Part shown: positions 1-10,076 of the stretch, in pieces | Layout of the letters: each line of letters starts with the position of its first letter | Position numbering within the stretch: the stretch's first letter is position 1 | Assembly (NCBI RefSeq): GCF_000024505.1 | Contig: NC_013532.1 | Span: 1,142,807-1,206,806, forward strand | Direction: 5' to 3' | DNA: 64,000 nucleotides | From: Anaplasma centrale str. Israel | GTDB lineage: Bacteria; Pseudomonadota; Alphaproteobacteria; Rickettsiales; Anaplasmataceae | Position numbers and translations under genes: made by a program | Notes under the pieces: generated by a model | What the model was told of the DNA's origin: nothing | The model's input: the letters and a program-made list of their open reading frames with translations, nothing else | Database searches by the model: none

Positions 1-2895
1 CGGTGCAAGAATTGACAGGAAGTTCACCGATATATCATGAGCCTTGTCAGTACCCTTGACTTTATAGTCAATAGCGACTACGCCTCTACTGTGCCCGCCA
101 GTTAGCAACTTGCCAATCAAAGGCGTATTCCACACTAATTTGCTAACCGCATATGCGGGCACTATCTGGCCACGCACATCAAAACTTTTCGTGCTGAGGT
201 TTATTTCTCCTCCCACACTTATGCCAAGCTCCACCCCTTCAATCCACGATTCATCAAAACTTACGCGGTTTTCGTTGTAATTGAACGGGACATTAAGCTT
301 GCCAAAGCGTATTCCGCTGCCATTGAGCGTATTACTAATCCCCTGCAGAGATGAGAGAGTTAATATCTGCGCAAGTATGGGCGCGTTCACGATATTAAAA
401 TTCGTGAGTGAGAATACACCTTGCGTTCTACCAAGGTGACTGTCCGGGTACATGTATATGGACAGATGTCCACCATCTATAGTATTTACAACATCAACAG
501 CCCTTAGGAAGCTTCCTGCATTTTCTGTACTTACCTCCAAACCTCTGGGTCCGTATTCTATTCTTACTGGCGCATTATCATTGGCAAAATTCGCACTCAT
601 CTTCGCATGTAATTTCCCATCGCCATCGTACCCCATACTGAAGAGAACCCGCTTTATGGGCACATTGTTTTTCATGAGCGCGTTGTGCACACGTAAGTCT
701 ATCTTAAGCCCACCTTGTTGGCGCGATTCACCGCTCAAAAAAGCCCACAAGTTGGTCTTGCTGAGATCCAAAAACTTGCCACTTAGCCGCAGCACTAGGT
801 TGCCATTTTTTGAAGATTTAACAGAGACTTGCGCGTCTGTTTTTAGGAGCTGTACACGATCGGCCACCAAATTCACACTTGGACCAATTTGTCCACTTAA
901 CCGCACGTCTATGCCTTGCCCCTCCAAAGTTGCATTGTGCACCTGTATGCTCGCATTCTCCCCCACCAACGCCGTAAACTTCAGTGTTCTTGCTTGATCA
1001 CCCTCCTGAAAGTACCCAAGTCCCGAGTACAAGCCTGCAACGTCCAATACGCCATTAACCTTGGTGCTACCATCACTAGAGTGATTGCTGACCCAATCTA
1101 TTGTTGCCTTGGCATAACCACTAAGACCGACGTGTCGGGCAGCTGCACTGAACTGTTGTATATTGTCTCCGGAAATGTAGCCATCAAACTTGCATGCTAT
1201 GCGTCCGCCACCACTGGGATTTCCACTTGCAATAAGAGTCATGTCGCGCCCATTCATCTTGCCTTTAATAACTGCTTCTACACTTTCATTGTGAATGACA
1301 AGATCTAAGCCTGCACCGTATACATCGAAGCTATTTAGAACCCCACTCACCGCAAGGTTTCCGACTTCAGATGTAATGTAAACGTCGCTGTGCACGTCAG
1401 ACACCCCAGCCAGATTCGATACTTCGACTATGAACTTAGTATTGGCGACGCCCGATATATTTTCGGCTGCAACCCCAAAGCGCTCCTGCCCATTTGCCGC
1501 GACATATATCTTGCTGACGTCACCAAAGGCTCTGCCGCGCACTTCAAGTTTTGCATCATCGCTGCCTACGTCCTTTATGATGGCAACACCCTCAACAGCA
1601 TCTACGCCCCTGAAGTTGTAATTGCCAGATCGAATAGCCAGCTCGCCCCTATCCAGTAGCAGGCCGCCGTCCACCACATTTACCACACCCAACTCGCTGC
1701 TAATCCTGATAGCTGCATCTCTCACATGTGCGCTGAACCGGTAATTGGCTACATTTTTCATGTCGTTGATGTGGCCATGGAAAGCTACCTGGGGCTCCCT
1801 GAAAGTGCCATCTACCACGTTATCGCAATACCAACGTTTCAAGTCCGGATATAGCTCCCCAGGCCAGTACCTACACACCCGCTGTGCTTTAAGCTCATAA
1901 CTACTCACGCTAGCGCTGAGGCGGCCGTCCGTGGCGTCAAAGGAGGCTCGCATCTTGAGCGCCACATCATCCATGAGAAGATTGAAATCAGACAACAAAA
2001 GTTCGTGGTCACTGTACTTGGCCTTGACCCGAAAGCCATGCACCGTGACGCTGTCGTGGGGCCCATAGGGAACAGTACCTTTTAGGCTCTGCAAGTCAAT
2101 ATCGCAGTACTCTATCTGGTCACGCGCATCCAACACTATGTCCGCAGCCCCAGAAATCAGCACCTTGTTATACAAAGGCAGCACACCGTTTAGGAACCTA
2201 ATATACTCGAACAGCGCTGTGTTGAAGTTGTCGCACTTAACATTCAGCGAAATCACACCCTTGTAGTGCTCAGATACCTTAACCTTAACCGATGATGTGC
2301 CGCTGGTTAACTCCAGTGAGAAGATTCTACCATCGTATTTCGCTTCGGTCCCAAACGACAGTGAGTCCACCCTGAGGTTTTCACCGTCTTGGTTGCTGAG
2401 CAGCATACTCCCCACTCTAACGGGTACACTAGATCTAACAAGCACAAACAGTCTCTCCCGTAGTGCAGAAATTGAAAATGAAGCTCTATCGGCATCTGCC
2501 TCTTTGTCCGGGCTAAATGCGCTCAGATAAACCGTAGGAATCTCAACCCGGCTGGCACCCCAATCTCCCCACAAAAACAGGATGCCTACCTTGGAGTAAA
2601 TAGCAACTTCGGGAATTTCCGTCTTGAGGCCTGATTTCTTGTCAACAATGACAAGCCCCTTCGCAGACAGGAAAAAGTTCTCGTCATCCCTGCGCCAAGA
2701 TAGTTGAACGTCCTGTATGTCAACATCAGCACCAGCAAAAAATTTGGAGAGCTTGAACTTGAGGTACAAGTTTATGGCGCTAGTGCGGAACTCTATGGTG
2801 TCCTTAGTACTGACGTGGTAGTACAGCACTCCCCCAAACGCAAGCACCGCACCTACGAGCAGCAATTTTACACAAGTCCACACTATAGAGTTCAT
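1..2895 (-). CDS. DUF3971/AsmA-like C-terminal domain protein, 3' end outside window
   Basis: The minus-strand frame from ATG at 2895 reads open to base 1, 965 codons without a stop, so the gene continues past the window edge. The protein opens with one hydrophobic segment (about residues 5-25, VGAVLAFGGVLYYHV) and continues as a long beta-rich domain without cysteine clusters. The last visible residues (VNFLSILAP) match the usual end of the AsmA/YhdP C-terminal domain. Family members are inner-membrane-anchored periplasmic proteins linked to lipid transport to the outer membrane; that role is known of relatives and inferred here. It lies 30 bp behind rnhA on the same strand, probably one transcript. 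Family call fairly sure, exact function not. Confidence 0.75.
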   Translation of the reverse strand, partial: MNSIVWTCVKLLLVGAVLAFGGVLYYHVSTKDTIEFRTSAINLYLKFKLSKFFAGADVDIQDVQLSWRRDDENFFLSAKGLVIVDKKSGLKTEIPEVAIYSKVGILFLWGDWGASRVEIPTVYLSAFSPDKEADADRASFSISALRERLFVLVRSSVPVRVGSMLLSNQDGENLRVDSLSFGTEAKYDGRIFSLELTSGTSSVKVKVSEHYKGVISLNVKCDNFNTALFEYIRFLNGVLPLYNKVLISGAADIVLDARDQIEYCDIDLQSLKGTVPYGPHDSVTVHGFRVKAKYSDHELLLSDFNLLMDDVALKMRASFDATDGRLSASVSSYELKAQRVCRYWPGELYPDLKRWYCDNVVDGTFREPQVAFHGHINDMKNVANYRFSAHVRDAAIRISSELGVVNVVDGGLLLDRGELAIRSGNYNFRGVDAVEGVAIIKDVGSDDAKLEVRGRAFGDVSKIYVAANGQERFGVAAENISGVANTKFIVEVSNLAGVSDVHSDVYITSEVGNLAVSGVLNSFDVYGAGLDLVIHNESVEAVIKGKMNGRDMTLIASGNPSGGGRIACKFDGYISGDNIQQFSAAARHVGLSGYAKATIDWVSNHSSDGSTKVNGVLDVAGLYSGLGYFQEGDQARTLKFTALVGENASIQVHNATLEGQGIDVRLSGQIGPSVNLVADRVQLLKTDAQVSVKSSKNGNLVLRLSGKFLDLSKTNLWAFLSGESRQQGGLKIDLRVHNALMKNNVPIKRVLFSMGYDGDGKLHAKMSANFANDNAPVRIEYGPRGLEVSTENAGSFLRAVDVVNTIDGGHLSIYMYPDSHLGRTQGVFSLTNFNIVNAPILAQILTLSSLQGISNTLNGSGIRFGKLNVPFNYNENRVSFDESWIEGVELGISVGGEINLSTKSFDVRGQIVPAYAVSKLVWNTPLIGKLLTGGHSRGVVAIDYKVKGTDKAHDISVNFLSILAP

Positions 2896-2925
2896 AGAAC
2901 CTGACAAAAGCCTCACAGCATAAAA

Positions 2926-3378
2926 TCACTTTGGGGCAACCATGCGGCGCTCTGCTTCGCCTCTGGCAAGCATATCAGCCTTTTCGTTATATTCGTCCCC
3001 AGCGTGAGCCTTTACCCACCTCCACTCAATACTATGCAGCAAAGTCAGTCTTTCAAGCTCCATCCACAAGTCAACATTCTTTACAGCAGATTTGCTAGAT
3101 GTTCTCCATCCGTTCAGCTTCCATTTGCGAATCCACTCCGTGATCCCATTCTTCACATAGGTGCTGTCAGTATTAACGCACACGCTGCACGGCCCCGATA
3201 AAGCCGCCAAAGCCATAATCACCGCGGTAAGTTCCATTCTGTTATTTGTGGTATCGTCACTGCCACCCGATATTCTGCGCTCCTCTCCGTCACCAAAGCG
3301 CAGCACAGCACCCCAACCTCCAGGTCCAGGATTGCCAGAACAGGCACCATCGGTGTATATGGCAACCCTACTTTTCCC
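2926..3378 (-). CDS. rnhA: ribonuclease HI
   Basis: Ribonuclease HI cuts the RNA strand of RNA-DNA hybrids, for example at replication primers. About 150 residues from the chosen ATG, the usual size. All four acidic catalytic positions are visible: Asp in [14 protein letters not shown], Glu in NRMELTAV, Asp in NTDSTYV and Asp in NEKADMLA. The frame is open to a further ATG at 3441 and another at 3390, but 3378 places the first catalytic Asp near residue 10 as in the family. It is followed after 30 bp by the AsmA-like gene and is divergent from mfd. Confidence 0.93.
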   Translation of the reverse strand, partial: GKSRVAIYTDGACSGNPGPGGWGAVLRFGDGEERRISGGSDDTTNNRMELTAVIMALAALSGPCSVCVNTDSTYVKNGITEWIRKWKLNGWRTSSKSAVKNVDLWMELERLTLLHSIEWRWVKAHAGDEYNEKADMLARGEAERRMVAPK

Positions 3379-3496
3379 CATAAGCACCATACGTCCGTCA
3401 TTTTTGATTGTATTCCAATACCTCACATAATACAATGACATTCATCGTTAGCCCTAAGGTCTTGCAGCTAGGAGGATGTTTGAGCGGCGCAAGTAG

Positions 3497-6400
3497 TTGT
3501 TTTCTGTGCTCGTGGGGCGTCACCGTAGTGCGCGTGGCCCACTGTTGGGGTTGGTTCGTCATCAGCGCGCGTTCGTAGGCGTACACGTGGGCTCTCTTGA
3601 AGTAATCACCGGCGTTGCTCCAGAATTTGGGGACATGCTCATGGCCCAGATGTGCATGGAAGATCGGCACACATCGTTCGTGTTCGTCGTACAGGAAGGC
3701 ACATCCCTGGCGCATTTGGCAAAAACCCTGAAGTTTTTCGACCGGGAGCGCGATGTGTTTATCCTGCCCAAGTGGGATTCCATTCCACACAAGGGGGTCT
3801 CACCCAGTAGCCTGGTCATGGCAACCAGGATGAAGTGCTTGCTTGACATTTCTAATGCCAAGGCCCCGTACGTAATGTTAACAACCTCCGGCGCAGTTGC
3901 GCAGAAAGTGCTGCCGGCACACTCTGTGGCCAGTGCCACCATAACAGTTGCACCTGGCGATGGTTTGTCTATGGATGCGCTGGTACAACATCTGGTGGCA
4001 TGCGGATATACGCAATCTTCCGCGGTGCGCGAAGTGGGGAGCTTTGCAGTACGGGGGGAAATCGTCGATATTTTCCAACCAATAGATAACAAGCCCACCA
4101 GGATAGACTTCTGCTACGATGCTGTTGAGTCTATCAGATGTTTCGACCTTGATACGCAAATTACGGATGGAGGCGCGTTACCAAGTTTGGTCATCTATCC
4201 AGCATCTGAAGTAATAAAAACCGAAGAAAACTTAAATCGGTTCTACACAAGGTACATGCAGCAGTATCCAAATCCCGATCCGGCATTTGCTGAAGCCATG
4301 CTTTCCAGGCAAAAATGCATGGGAGAGGAGCAGTGGCTGCCGCTGCTGCAGGCAGATGAGCTGTCAACCATTTTCGATTATGCCCCAAACGCAAAACTGG
4401 TGCTTGCTGAGCAGGCTTCGGAAGAAGTATTGCGGCGCTTGGAAGGGGCGCAGGAGGAGGATTATACGGCACAATCTGCCACAGGAAAAAGCGCTTTGTT
4501 CTTGGATTTACAAGGCTACATACAAATTACACGGAGCTTTCACAAGGCCATCTTCTGCCGCTTTGATGCAACATCAGAAAACAATCTCTGGAAGCATCAA
4601 CAAGTCATATGCTCTTCCAGCAATATTGGCGCTGTGCCGAATTTCAGGTTGCTAGCACAAGAACAAAAGGCTGACGTATTCGCGGTGGCCGCGGATTACA
4701 TTAACTCCGCACATAAAACTCTAATCCTCGCCTGCTACTCTGAAGGATCACTGCTATATTTCATCGACAAGTTTAAAGCACATGGCATACACATATCCAG
4801 AGTGCATGAGTATGCAGGCCCTATAGGCGCGTTCAACGCGGCTGTGCTACCAACAAGTTGTGACGTTGTAACACACGACTTTATTGTGATAACAGAATAC
4901 AGCCTGTTGAAACGTCAATGCGCGGCCGGTCGCTCCTCTGGCACGGTAGTCAGCGAAGACACCTGCCTTGCAGTAGGAGACGTAGTAGTACACAAGGACT
5001 ACGGCGTTGGCATATTTAATGCGCTACGCACGCTCAGTGTGTGCGGACATTTACACGACTTTGTCGAAATCCTCTACCGCAATAACGACAAATTCTTCGT
5101 CCCGGTGGAAGATATAGACTTGATCACAAAATACGGCACCAATACCGACGTCGTCCTGGATAAACTCGGCAGCACCTCATGGCAGGAGCGCAGCGCCAAA
5201 CTCAAGAAACGCATCAAAGATATCGCTCAAACGTTGTTACACTCAGAAGCAATGCGCGTACTTGCGGAAGGCAATAAGTTTCTTGCAAATCAGAGGTACT
5301 TGGACTTTTGCAAAGAGTTTCCATACGTAGAAACCGAAGACCAGCTCAAAGCAATATCAGAAGTTGAGGAGGATCTCGCCAGCGGCAAGGTGATGGACAG
5401 GCTCATATGTGGAGACGTTGGGTTTGGCAAGACGGAAGTCGCACTGCGCGCGGCATTTCTAGTCATCAACGAAGATCCGGCCAAGCAGGTTGCCGTAATC
5501 GTCCCCACAACCCTACTATGCAGGCAGCATCTTGCGGCATTCAGAGAGAGATTTCAAAACTACGATATCAACGTTCAGCAGCTTGCACGATCATCCGCCA
5601 CGCAAAAGTCTAAGGTAAAAAAGGCGCTCGAAAACGGGGATATCAACATAATCATAGGTACGAGTGCGCTTCTCGCAGAAGATATAAGATTCCTAGACTT
5701 GAGCTTGCTCATTATTGATGAAGAACAACACTTCGGCGTACAACAGAAAGAACAGCTCAAAAAGCTCAGGAATGATGTGCACGTTCTATCCTTATCCGCA
5801 ACACCAATTCCCCGAACTCTGCACATGTCGCTTTCCGGGATAAAAAACTTGAGCGTTCTCAGGACCCCACCCATGGGGAGGATGGCCGTAGATATTGCCA
5901 TCATACAGTACGATGGCAACATCATAAAAACCGCAATTCTAGATGAAGTCAGCCGCGGTGGCAGAGTGTTCTTCACCTGCCCATTTATTTCTGACATTGA
6001 TGGCGTGTTGGCGGACCTACAAAAACTGGTCCCAAATGTGAAGGTCGAAGTGGCGCATGGCAGAACATCTACCAGGGCGTTGGATAAGATTATGAATGAC
6101 TTTTTCGATGGGAAGTTCTCCGTCCTCCTGACAACATCCATCATCGAAAGTGGAATAGATATACCTTTCGCCAACACCATAATAGTGCACAATGCTGACA
6201 TGTTCGGCTTGGCACAGCTGTACCAGCTCAAGGGAAGGGTGGGCCGGAGTACGTTGAAGGGTTATGCCTACTTCATAGTGTCAAAAAAGGCGCTGCCCGA
6301 TTCACCTGGCATGAAGAGGCTAGAAGCGGTCAGGTCTCTAAATAGCGTTGGGTCGGGCTTTGCCCTCGCTTTACAGGATATGGACATGCGCGGCTTTGGA

Positions 6401-6955
6401 AATCTGGTGGGGGAAGAGCAGTCTGGCAACATAAAGGAAGTGGGAATTGAGCTGTATCATAAAATGCTGGAGGAAGCCATAGCAGTGTGCCAGGAGCAAC
6501 CGCACATACAAGCGGGCTGCCACAGCGTAAAAGTGGGCGTAGACGCAAATGTTAGGATTCCTGAATCTTACATCAGGGAGCTAGATCTGCGTATAAGAGT
6601 GTACAAAAAAATCAGTAGCTTGAAAACCGCGGAGGAAGCGGATACCTGCTTTGTCGAGCTAGTAAACAGATTTGGCGCGCCACCACCGGAGGTCATGAAT
6701 TTGCTGAATGTAATGCGCATCAAACAGCTTTGCTCCGCACTCGGCATACAAGAGGTCACGCAAGCGAAGCGGCACGTCACGTTTTCACTGTCGCAGGGCA
6801 CAGCAGCGCATTCAGGAATGTTGAAACACATAATAGACAACCACGATCTCTTTACCATATGTGACCACAGCGTCAGGATGTCAGTACCCAAGGCATCACA
6901 GAATCAAATACTAGAGTATATATTGTCCCACCTTGTGTGCATGGCCGCTGCTTAA
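3497..6955 (+). CDS. mfd: transcription-repair coupling factor
   Basis: Mfd removes RNA polymerase stalled at DNA lesions and recruits the UvrABC excision machinery. The 1152-residue length is typical. Visible parts: an N-terminal UvrB-like module, a CarD-type RNA polymerase interaction domain near residue 495 (VGDVVVHKDYGVGIF), Walker A GDVGFGKTE, the DEEQ box, SATPIPRT, and the RecG-like helicase signature ending in QLKGRVGRS, then the C-terminal TRCF domain. The start is uncertain: the listed codon is TTG, with in-frame GTGs just downstream, and the nearest AGGAGG (about 3470) lies some 20 bp upstream. Divergent from rnhA. Identity is certain. Confidence 0.95.
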   Translation: MFSVLVGRHRSARGPLLGLVRHQRAFVGVHVGSLEVITGVAPEFGDMLMAQMCMEDRHTSFVFVVQEGTSLAHLAKTLKFFDRERDVFILPKWDSIPHKGVSPSSLVMATRMKCLLDISNAKAPYVMLTTSGAVAQKVLPAHSVASATITVAPGDGLSMDALVQHLVACGYTQSSAVREVGSFAVRGEIVDIFQPIDNKPTRIDFCYDAVESIRCFDLDTQITDGGALPSLVIYPASEVIKTEENLNRFYTRYMQQYPNPDPAFAEAMLSRQKCMGEEQWLPLLQADELSTIFDYAPNAKLVLAEQASEEVLRRLEGAQEEDYTAQSATGKSALFLDLQGYIQITRSFHKAIFCRFDATSENNLWKHQQVICSSSNIGAVPNFRLLAQEQKADVFAVAADYINSAHKTLILACYSEGSLLYFIDKFKAHGIHISRVHEYAGPIGAFNAAVLPTSCDVVTHDFIVITEYSLLKRQCAAGRSSGTVVSEDTCLAVGDVVVHKDYGVGIFNALRTLSVCGHLHDFVEILYRNNDKFFVPVEDIDLITKYGTNTDVVLDKLGSTSWQERSAKLKKRIKDIAQTLLHSEAMRVLAEGNKFLANQRYLDFCKEFPYVETEDQLKAISEVEEDLASGKVMDRLICGDVGFGKTEVALRAAFLVINEDPAKQVAVIVPTTLLCRQHLAAFRERFQNYDINVQQLARSSATQKSKVKKALENGDINIIIGTSALLAEDIRFLDLSLLIIDEEQHFGVQQKEQLKKLRNDVHVLSLSATPIPRTLHMSLSGIKNLSVLRTPPMGRMAVDIAIIQYDGNIIKTAILDEVSRGGRVFFTCPFISDIDGVLADLQKLVPNVKVEVAHGRTSTRALDKIMNDFFDGKFSVLLTTSIIESGIDIPFANTIIVHNADMFGLAQLYQLKGRVGRSTLKGYAYFIVSKKALPDSPGMKRLEAVRSLNSVGSGFALALQDMDMRGFGNLVGEEQSGNIKEVGIELYHKMLEEAIAVCQEQPHIQAGCHSVKVGVDANVRIPESYIRELDLRIRVYKKISSLKTAEEADTCFVELVNRFGAPPPEVMNLLNVMRIKQLCSALGIQEVTQAKRHVTFSLSQGTAAHSGMLKHIIDNHDLFTICDHSVRMSVPKASQNQILEYILSHLVCMAAA

Positions 6956-7007
6956 CCGCAGCCTTAGCGACATTACCCATGGTCTCAAGGCAGTGCAAGA
7001 AGGCCCC

Positions 7008-9749
7008 ATGGGCAAGGTTGCTGGTAAGGGTCTAGAGAAGTGTCGTGAGAAGCTTGAAGCAGCATCGCAAAAATGGGTTAACGCTTGGCAAGAGGTTGAC
7101 GCCCTGAGACTAGCAATTAGTAGGGGTGAACAGGAGCTTGAAGCGGCTAAGGCAGGCGAAGGCGAAGCATGGTCTCCAAAAGGTGTGGAAAGCAATGCAT
7201 TCTACAGTGCATTAAACACAATAGGTCAAAAGATTGCAGATGCAGCTCAGGCTACCTGGGAAGGCTTGGCTATAACTGGTAAGTTCATAGGTAACGCCGC
7301 AAAGATTGCTGGTGTAGGCGCCCTATGTACAGCAGCAATCCTGACTGCTATGGTACCTGTGGTGAGCCTACCAATGTTTGCAGCAATGGGGATCAGTCCC
7401 ACTGCTGATGCTTGGATACAAAACAAGATAGAGAAGGCAGAAAAATTCGTAGATGACCAGATGAGTGATGCAGCTCGCAGCCTCGTAGCTTCAGAGCTGG
7501 TCACAGCTGTAAGTGGTGCACTCGTGGCAGTGGGAGCGGGCTTCCGGTACATATTCACACCAGTTCATAACGCCATCAAGGGTTCTGTAGAACAAGACCT
7601 TACTGTAAAAGAAGGCTTAGAACAGATCAAGGAAGACGTAAAAGAAATAGGCATCACGGCTAAGCTCAATGCTGTTGGTCAAGCCATGACACACGCTGGG
7701 GTTTATGCAGTCGTTGCCATAAGACAGGGCTTCAGTGCTGAAACCCGTAACTCGCTGAAGCAGGGCATAGAAGCAGTATATAACTCCATCAAGGAGTTTG
7801 TAACAGGCCTAGCTGCCCCAATCGGCTCATACGACGCTGTAGAGGAAGCTATTAACCGGGAAGCTACAAAGATACAGAAGACAGAAGTAGATGTAGATGC
7901 AGTAAAAGCTCCTTCCCTAGTAACTAACCTGAAAAACGCAGGTGTAATAACTGCAGAGGAAGCACAACGTCTTGAACAGCCAGCTCCTAGCATATCTTCA
8001 GTTGCAAGGCGTCTAGGATACGGCGCTCAAGCTCTCGCAGAAGTTATGGGGGAAGAACTTAGCCAAGACGCAAAAGACCTGGCTGCCGAAGCTACACCTG
8101 CAGAGCGTGAAGCTGTAGACAATGCTATACAATCTGTAGTTTCAGCTGTACAAGATGGACAAGCACCTGAGCCAGAAGCTGTAATCGCAGCTATGGACAG
8201 TACTGTTGAAAAACCAGCACAAGACAGAGGTGTAGAGCAAGCATCACAATCCAAGGATGGTATAGAGGGCATTGATCAAGATGCCCTCAAAGAAGCAGCT
8301 GAAGGCTTTACTGGTGCAGTAGAGGCAGCAGAAGGACAGGTTGCCCCATTAAATACCGCAGAAGTTGCTGGTAAGGGTCTAGAGAAGTGTCGTGAGAAGC
8401 TTGAAGCAGCATCGCAAAAATGGTTTAGCGCTTGGCAAGAGGTTGACGCCCTGGGCACAGCAGTTAGTAGGGGTGAGCAGGAGCTTGAAGCGGCGGCTAA
8501 GGAAGGCGAAGGCGAAGCATGGTCTCCAAAAGGTGTGGAAAGCAATGCATTCTACAAGGCATTAAACACAATAGGTCAAAAGATTGCAGATGCAGCTCAG
8601 GCTACCTGGGAAGGCTTGGCTATAACTGGTAAGTTCATAGGTAACGCCGCAAAGATTGCTGGTGTAGGCGCCCTATGTACAGCAGCAATCCTGACTGCTA
8701 TGGTACCTGTGGTGAGCCTACCAATGTTTGCAGCAATGGGGATCAGTCCCACTGCTGATGCTTGGATACAAAACAAGATAGAGAAGGCAGAAAAATTCGT
8801 AGATGACCAGATGAGTGATGCGGCTCGCGGTCTCGCAGCTTCAGAGCTGGTCACAGCTGTAAGTGGTGCACTCGTGGCAGTGGGAGCAGGCTTCCAGTAC
8901 ATATTCACACCAGTTCATAACGCCATCAAGGGTTCTGTAGAAGAAGGCTTATACAAGATCAAGGAAGGCGTACAAGAGACCAACCAAAGCATCATGGCTA
9001 AGTTCAATGCTGTTGGTCAAGCCATGACACACGCTGGGGTCTATGCAGTCGCTGCCATAAGACAGGGCTTCAGTGCTGAAGCCCGTAACTCGCTGAAGAA
9101 GGGCATAGAAGCAGTATATAACTCCATCAAGGAGTTTGTAACAGGCCCTACCGCGCAGAAATTCTACGAGTCCATAACTGCCCCAATTGGTTCATATGAA
9201 GCTATAGAGGCAGCTTTAGATGTAGCAAACGCTCCTTCCCTAGTAACTAACCTGAAAAACGCAGGTGTAATAACTACAGAGGAAGCACAACGTCTTGAAC
9301 GACCAGCTCCTAGCATATCTTCAGTTGCAAGGCGTCTAGGATACGGCGCTCAAGCTCTCGCAGAAGTTATGGGGGAAGAACTTAGCCAAGACGCAAAAGA
9401 CCTGGCTGCCGAAGCTACACCTGCAGAGCGTGAAGCTGTAGACAATGCTATACAATCTGTAGTTGCAGCTGTACAAGATGGACAAGCACCTGAGCCAGAA
9501 GCTGTAATCGCAGCTATAGAAGGCGCAGCTATGGACAGTACTGTTGAAAAACCAGCACAAGACAGAGGTGTAGAGCAAGCATCACAATCCAAGGATGGTA
9601 TAGAGGGCATTGATCAAGATGCCCTCAAAGAAGCAGCTGAAGGCTTTACTGGTGCAGTAGAGGCAGCAGAAGGACAGGTTGCCCCATTAAATGCCGCAGA
9701 AGTTGCTGCCGCACAGGGGCATCAACAGTCATCAGGTATGAGTAGGTAA
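7008..9749 (+). CDS. tandem-duplicated alanine-rich protein with hydrophobic segments
   Basis: The protein (913 residues from ATG 7008; AGAAGG just upstream) consists of two near-identical units of 449 residues plus a short tail. Each unit begins VAGKGLEKCREKLEAASQKW, has a hydrophobic stretch (IAGVGALCTAAILTAMVPVV) followed by a second weaker one (LVTAVSGALVAVGAGF), and ends in an acidic Ala/Glu/Gln-rich part. The frame is open back to a TTG at 6933 that overlaps the end of mfd. I see no enzyme motif. A. marginale has repetitive appendage-associated (AAAP) proteins; this could be a relative, but I cannot verify that from the sequence. Host-facing or membrane role is inference. Confidence 0.7.
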   Translation: MGKVAGKGLEKCREKLEAASQKWVNAWQEVDALRLAISRGEQELEAAKAGEGEAWSPKGVESNAFYSALNTIGQKIADAAQATWEGLAITGKFIGNAAKIAGVGALCTAAILTAMVPVVSLPMFAAMGISPTADAWIQNKIEKAEKFVDDQMSDAARSLVASELVTAVSGALVAVGAGFRYIFTPVHNAIKGSVEQDLTVKEGLEQIKEDVKEIGITAKLNAVGQAMTHAGVYAVVAIRQGFSAETRNSLKQGIEAVYNSIKEFVTGLAAPIGSYDAVEEAINREATKIQKTEVDVDAVKAPSLVTNLKNAGVITAEEAQRLEQPAPSISSVARRLGYGAQALAEVMGEELSQDAKDLAAEATPAEREAVDNAIQSVVSAVQDGQAPEPEAVIAAMDSTVEKPAQDRGVEQASQSKDGIEGIDQDALKEAAEGFTGAVEAAEGQVAPLNTAEVAGKGLEKCREKLEAASQKWFSAWQEVDALGTAVSRGEQELEAAAKEGEGEAWSPKGVESNAFYKALNTIGQKIADAAQATWEGLAITGKFIGNAAKIAGVGALCTAAILTAMVPVVSLPMFAAMGISPTADAWIQNKIEKAEKFVDDQMSDAARGLAASELVTAVSGALVAVGAGFQYIFTPVHNAIKGSVEEGLYKIKEGVQETNQSIMAKFNAVGQAMTHAGVYAVAAIRQGFSAEARNSLKKGIEAVYNSIKEFVTGPTAQKFYESITAPIGSYEAIEAALDVANAPSLVTNLKNAGVITTEEAQRLERPAPSISSVARRLGYGAQALAEVMGEELSQDAKDLAAEATPAEREAVDNAIQSVVAAVQDGQAPEPEAVIAAIEGAAMDSTVEKPAQDRGVEQASQSKDGIEGIDQDALKEAAEGFTGAVEAAEGQVAPLNAAEVAAAQGHQQSSGMSR
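7017..9710 (+). repeat. two tandem 1347-bp direct repeats inside one gene
   Basis: Unit 1 is 7017-8363 and unit 2 is 8364 to about 9710. Both open with GTTGCTGGTAAGGGTCTAGA, and a third partial start (GTTGCTG) follows unit 2. The unit length is exactly 449 codons, so copy-number change keeps the frame. The units differ by scattered substitutions and small in-frame indels, mostly between the hydrophobic region and the acidic end. Long perfect stretches, for example about 200 bp over the hydrophobic segment, suggest recent duplication or ongoing homogenisation. Confidence 0.9.
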
Positions 9750-10076
9750 AAGGGGTGTCCGCTAGAAACTGTAGGCTGGGCAGCGCCAAGGGTACTCAAC
9801 ACAAGTCCCCTTGATAATGCCCACAGGTGTGGCAGGTATTGCCCCCCGGGCACCAGGTCCGCTGTTCTTTCTGGCTGACATCCCATATACCTCCGTCGCG
9901 TAGGCTTCGCCTATACCTGCTCCAGCCTCTACCAACCTGAACAAGTTAATCGCAGGGTTGACAAGTGCCCTTTGCGCAGATACAAGGACGTGGTAGACTG
10001 CCCGGCGTTGCTCAACTCCAGGTGTTGGGAATGCCAGGGGTTGGTGTAGGTTCCTGACGGTAGGCTGGGGGTTTTT
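9750..10076. other. intergenic, nothing recognised
   Basis: About 330 bp between the tandem-repeat gene and ribE. I find no convincing ORF, tRNA or hairpin. A run of G (GGCTGGGGG) just before 10077 is a likely ribosome binding site for ribE. I looked for the FMN riboswitch core and do not see it. Confidence 0.4.

Noticed and set aside
5575..6231. 218-codon minus-strand ORF over mfd
   Set aside because: Antisense shadow of a certain mfd gene.
9961..10076. FMN riboswitch before ribE
   Set aside because: The conserved core sequence elements are not found.
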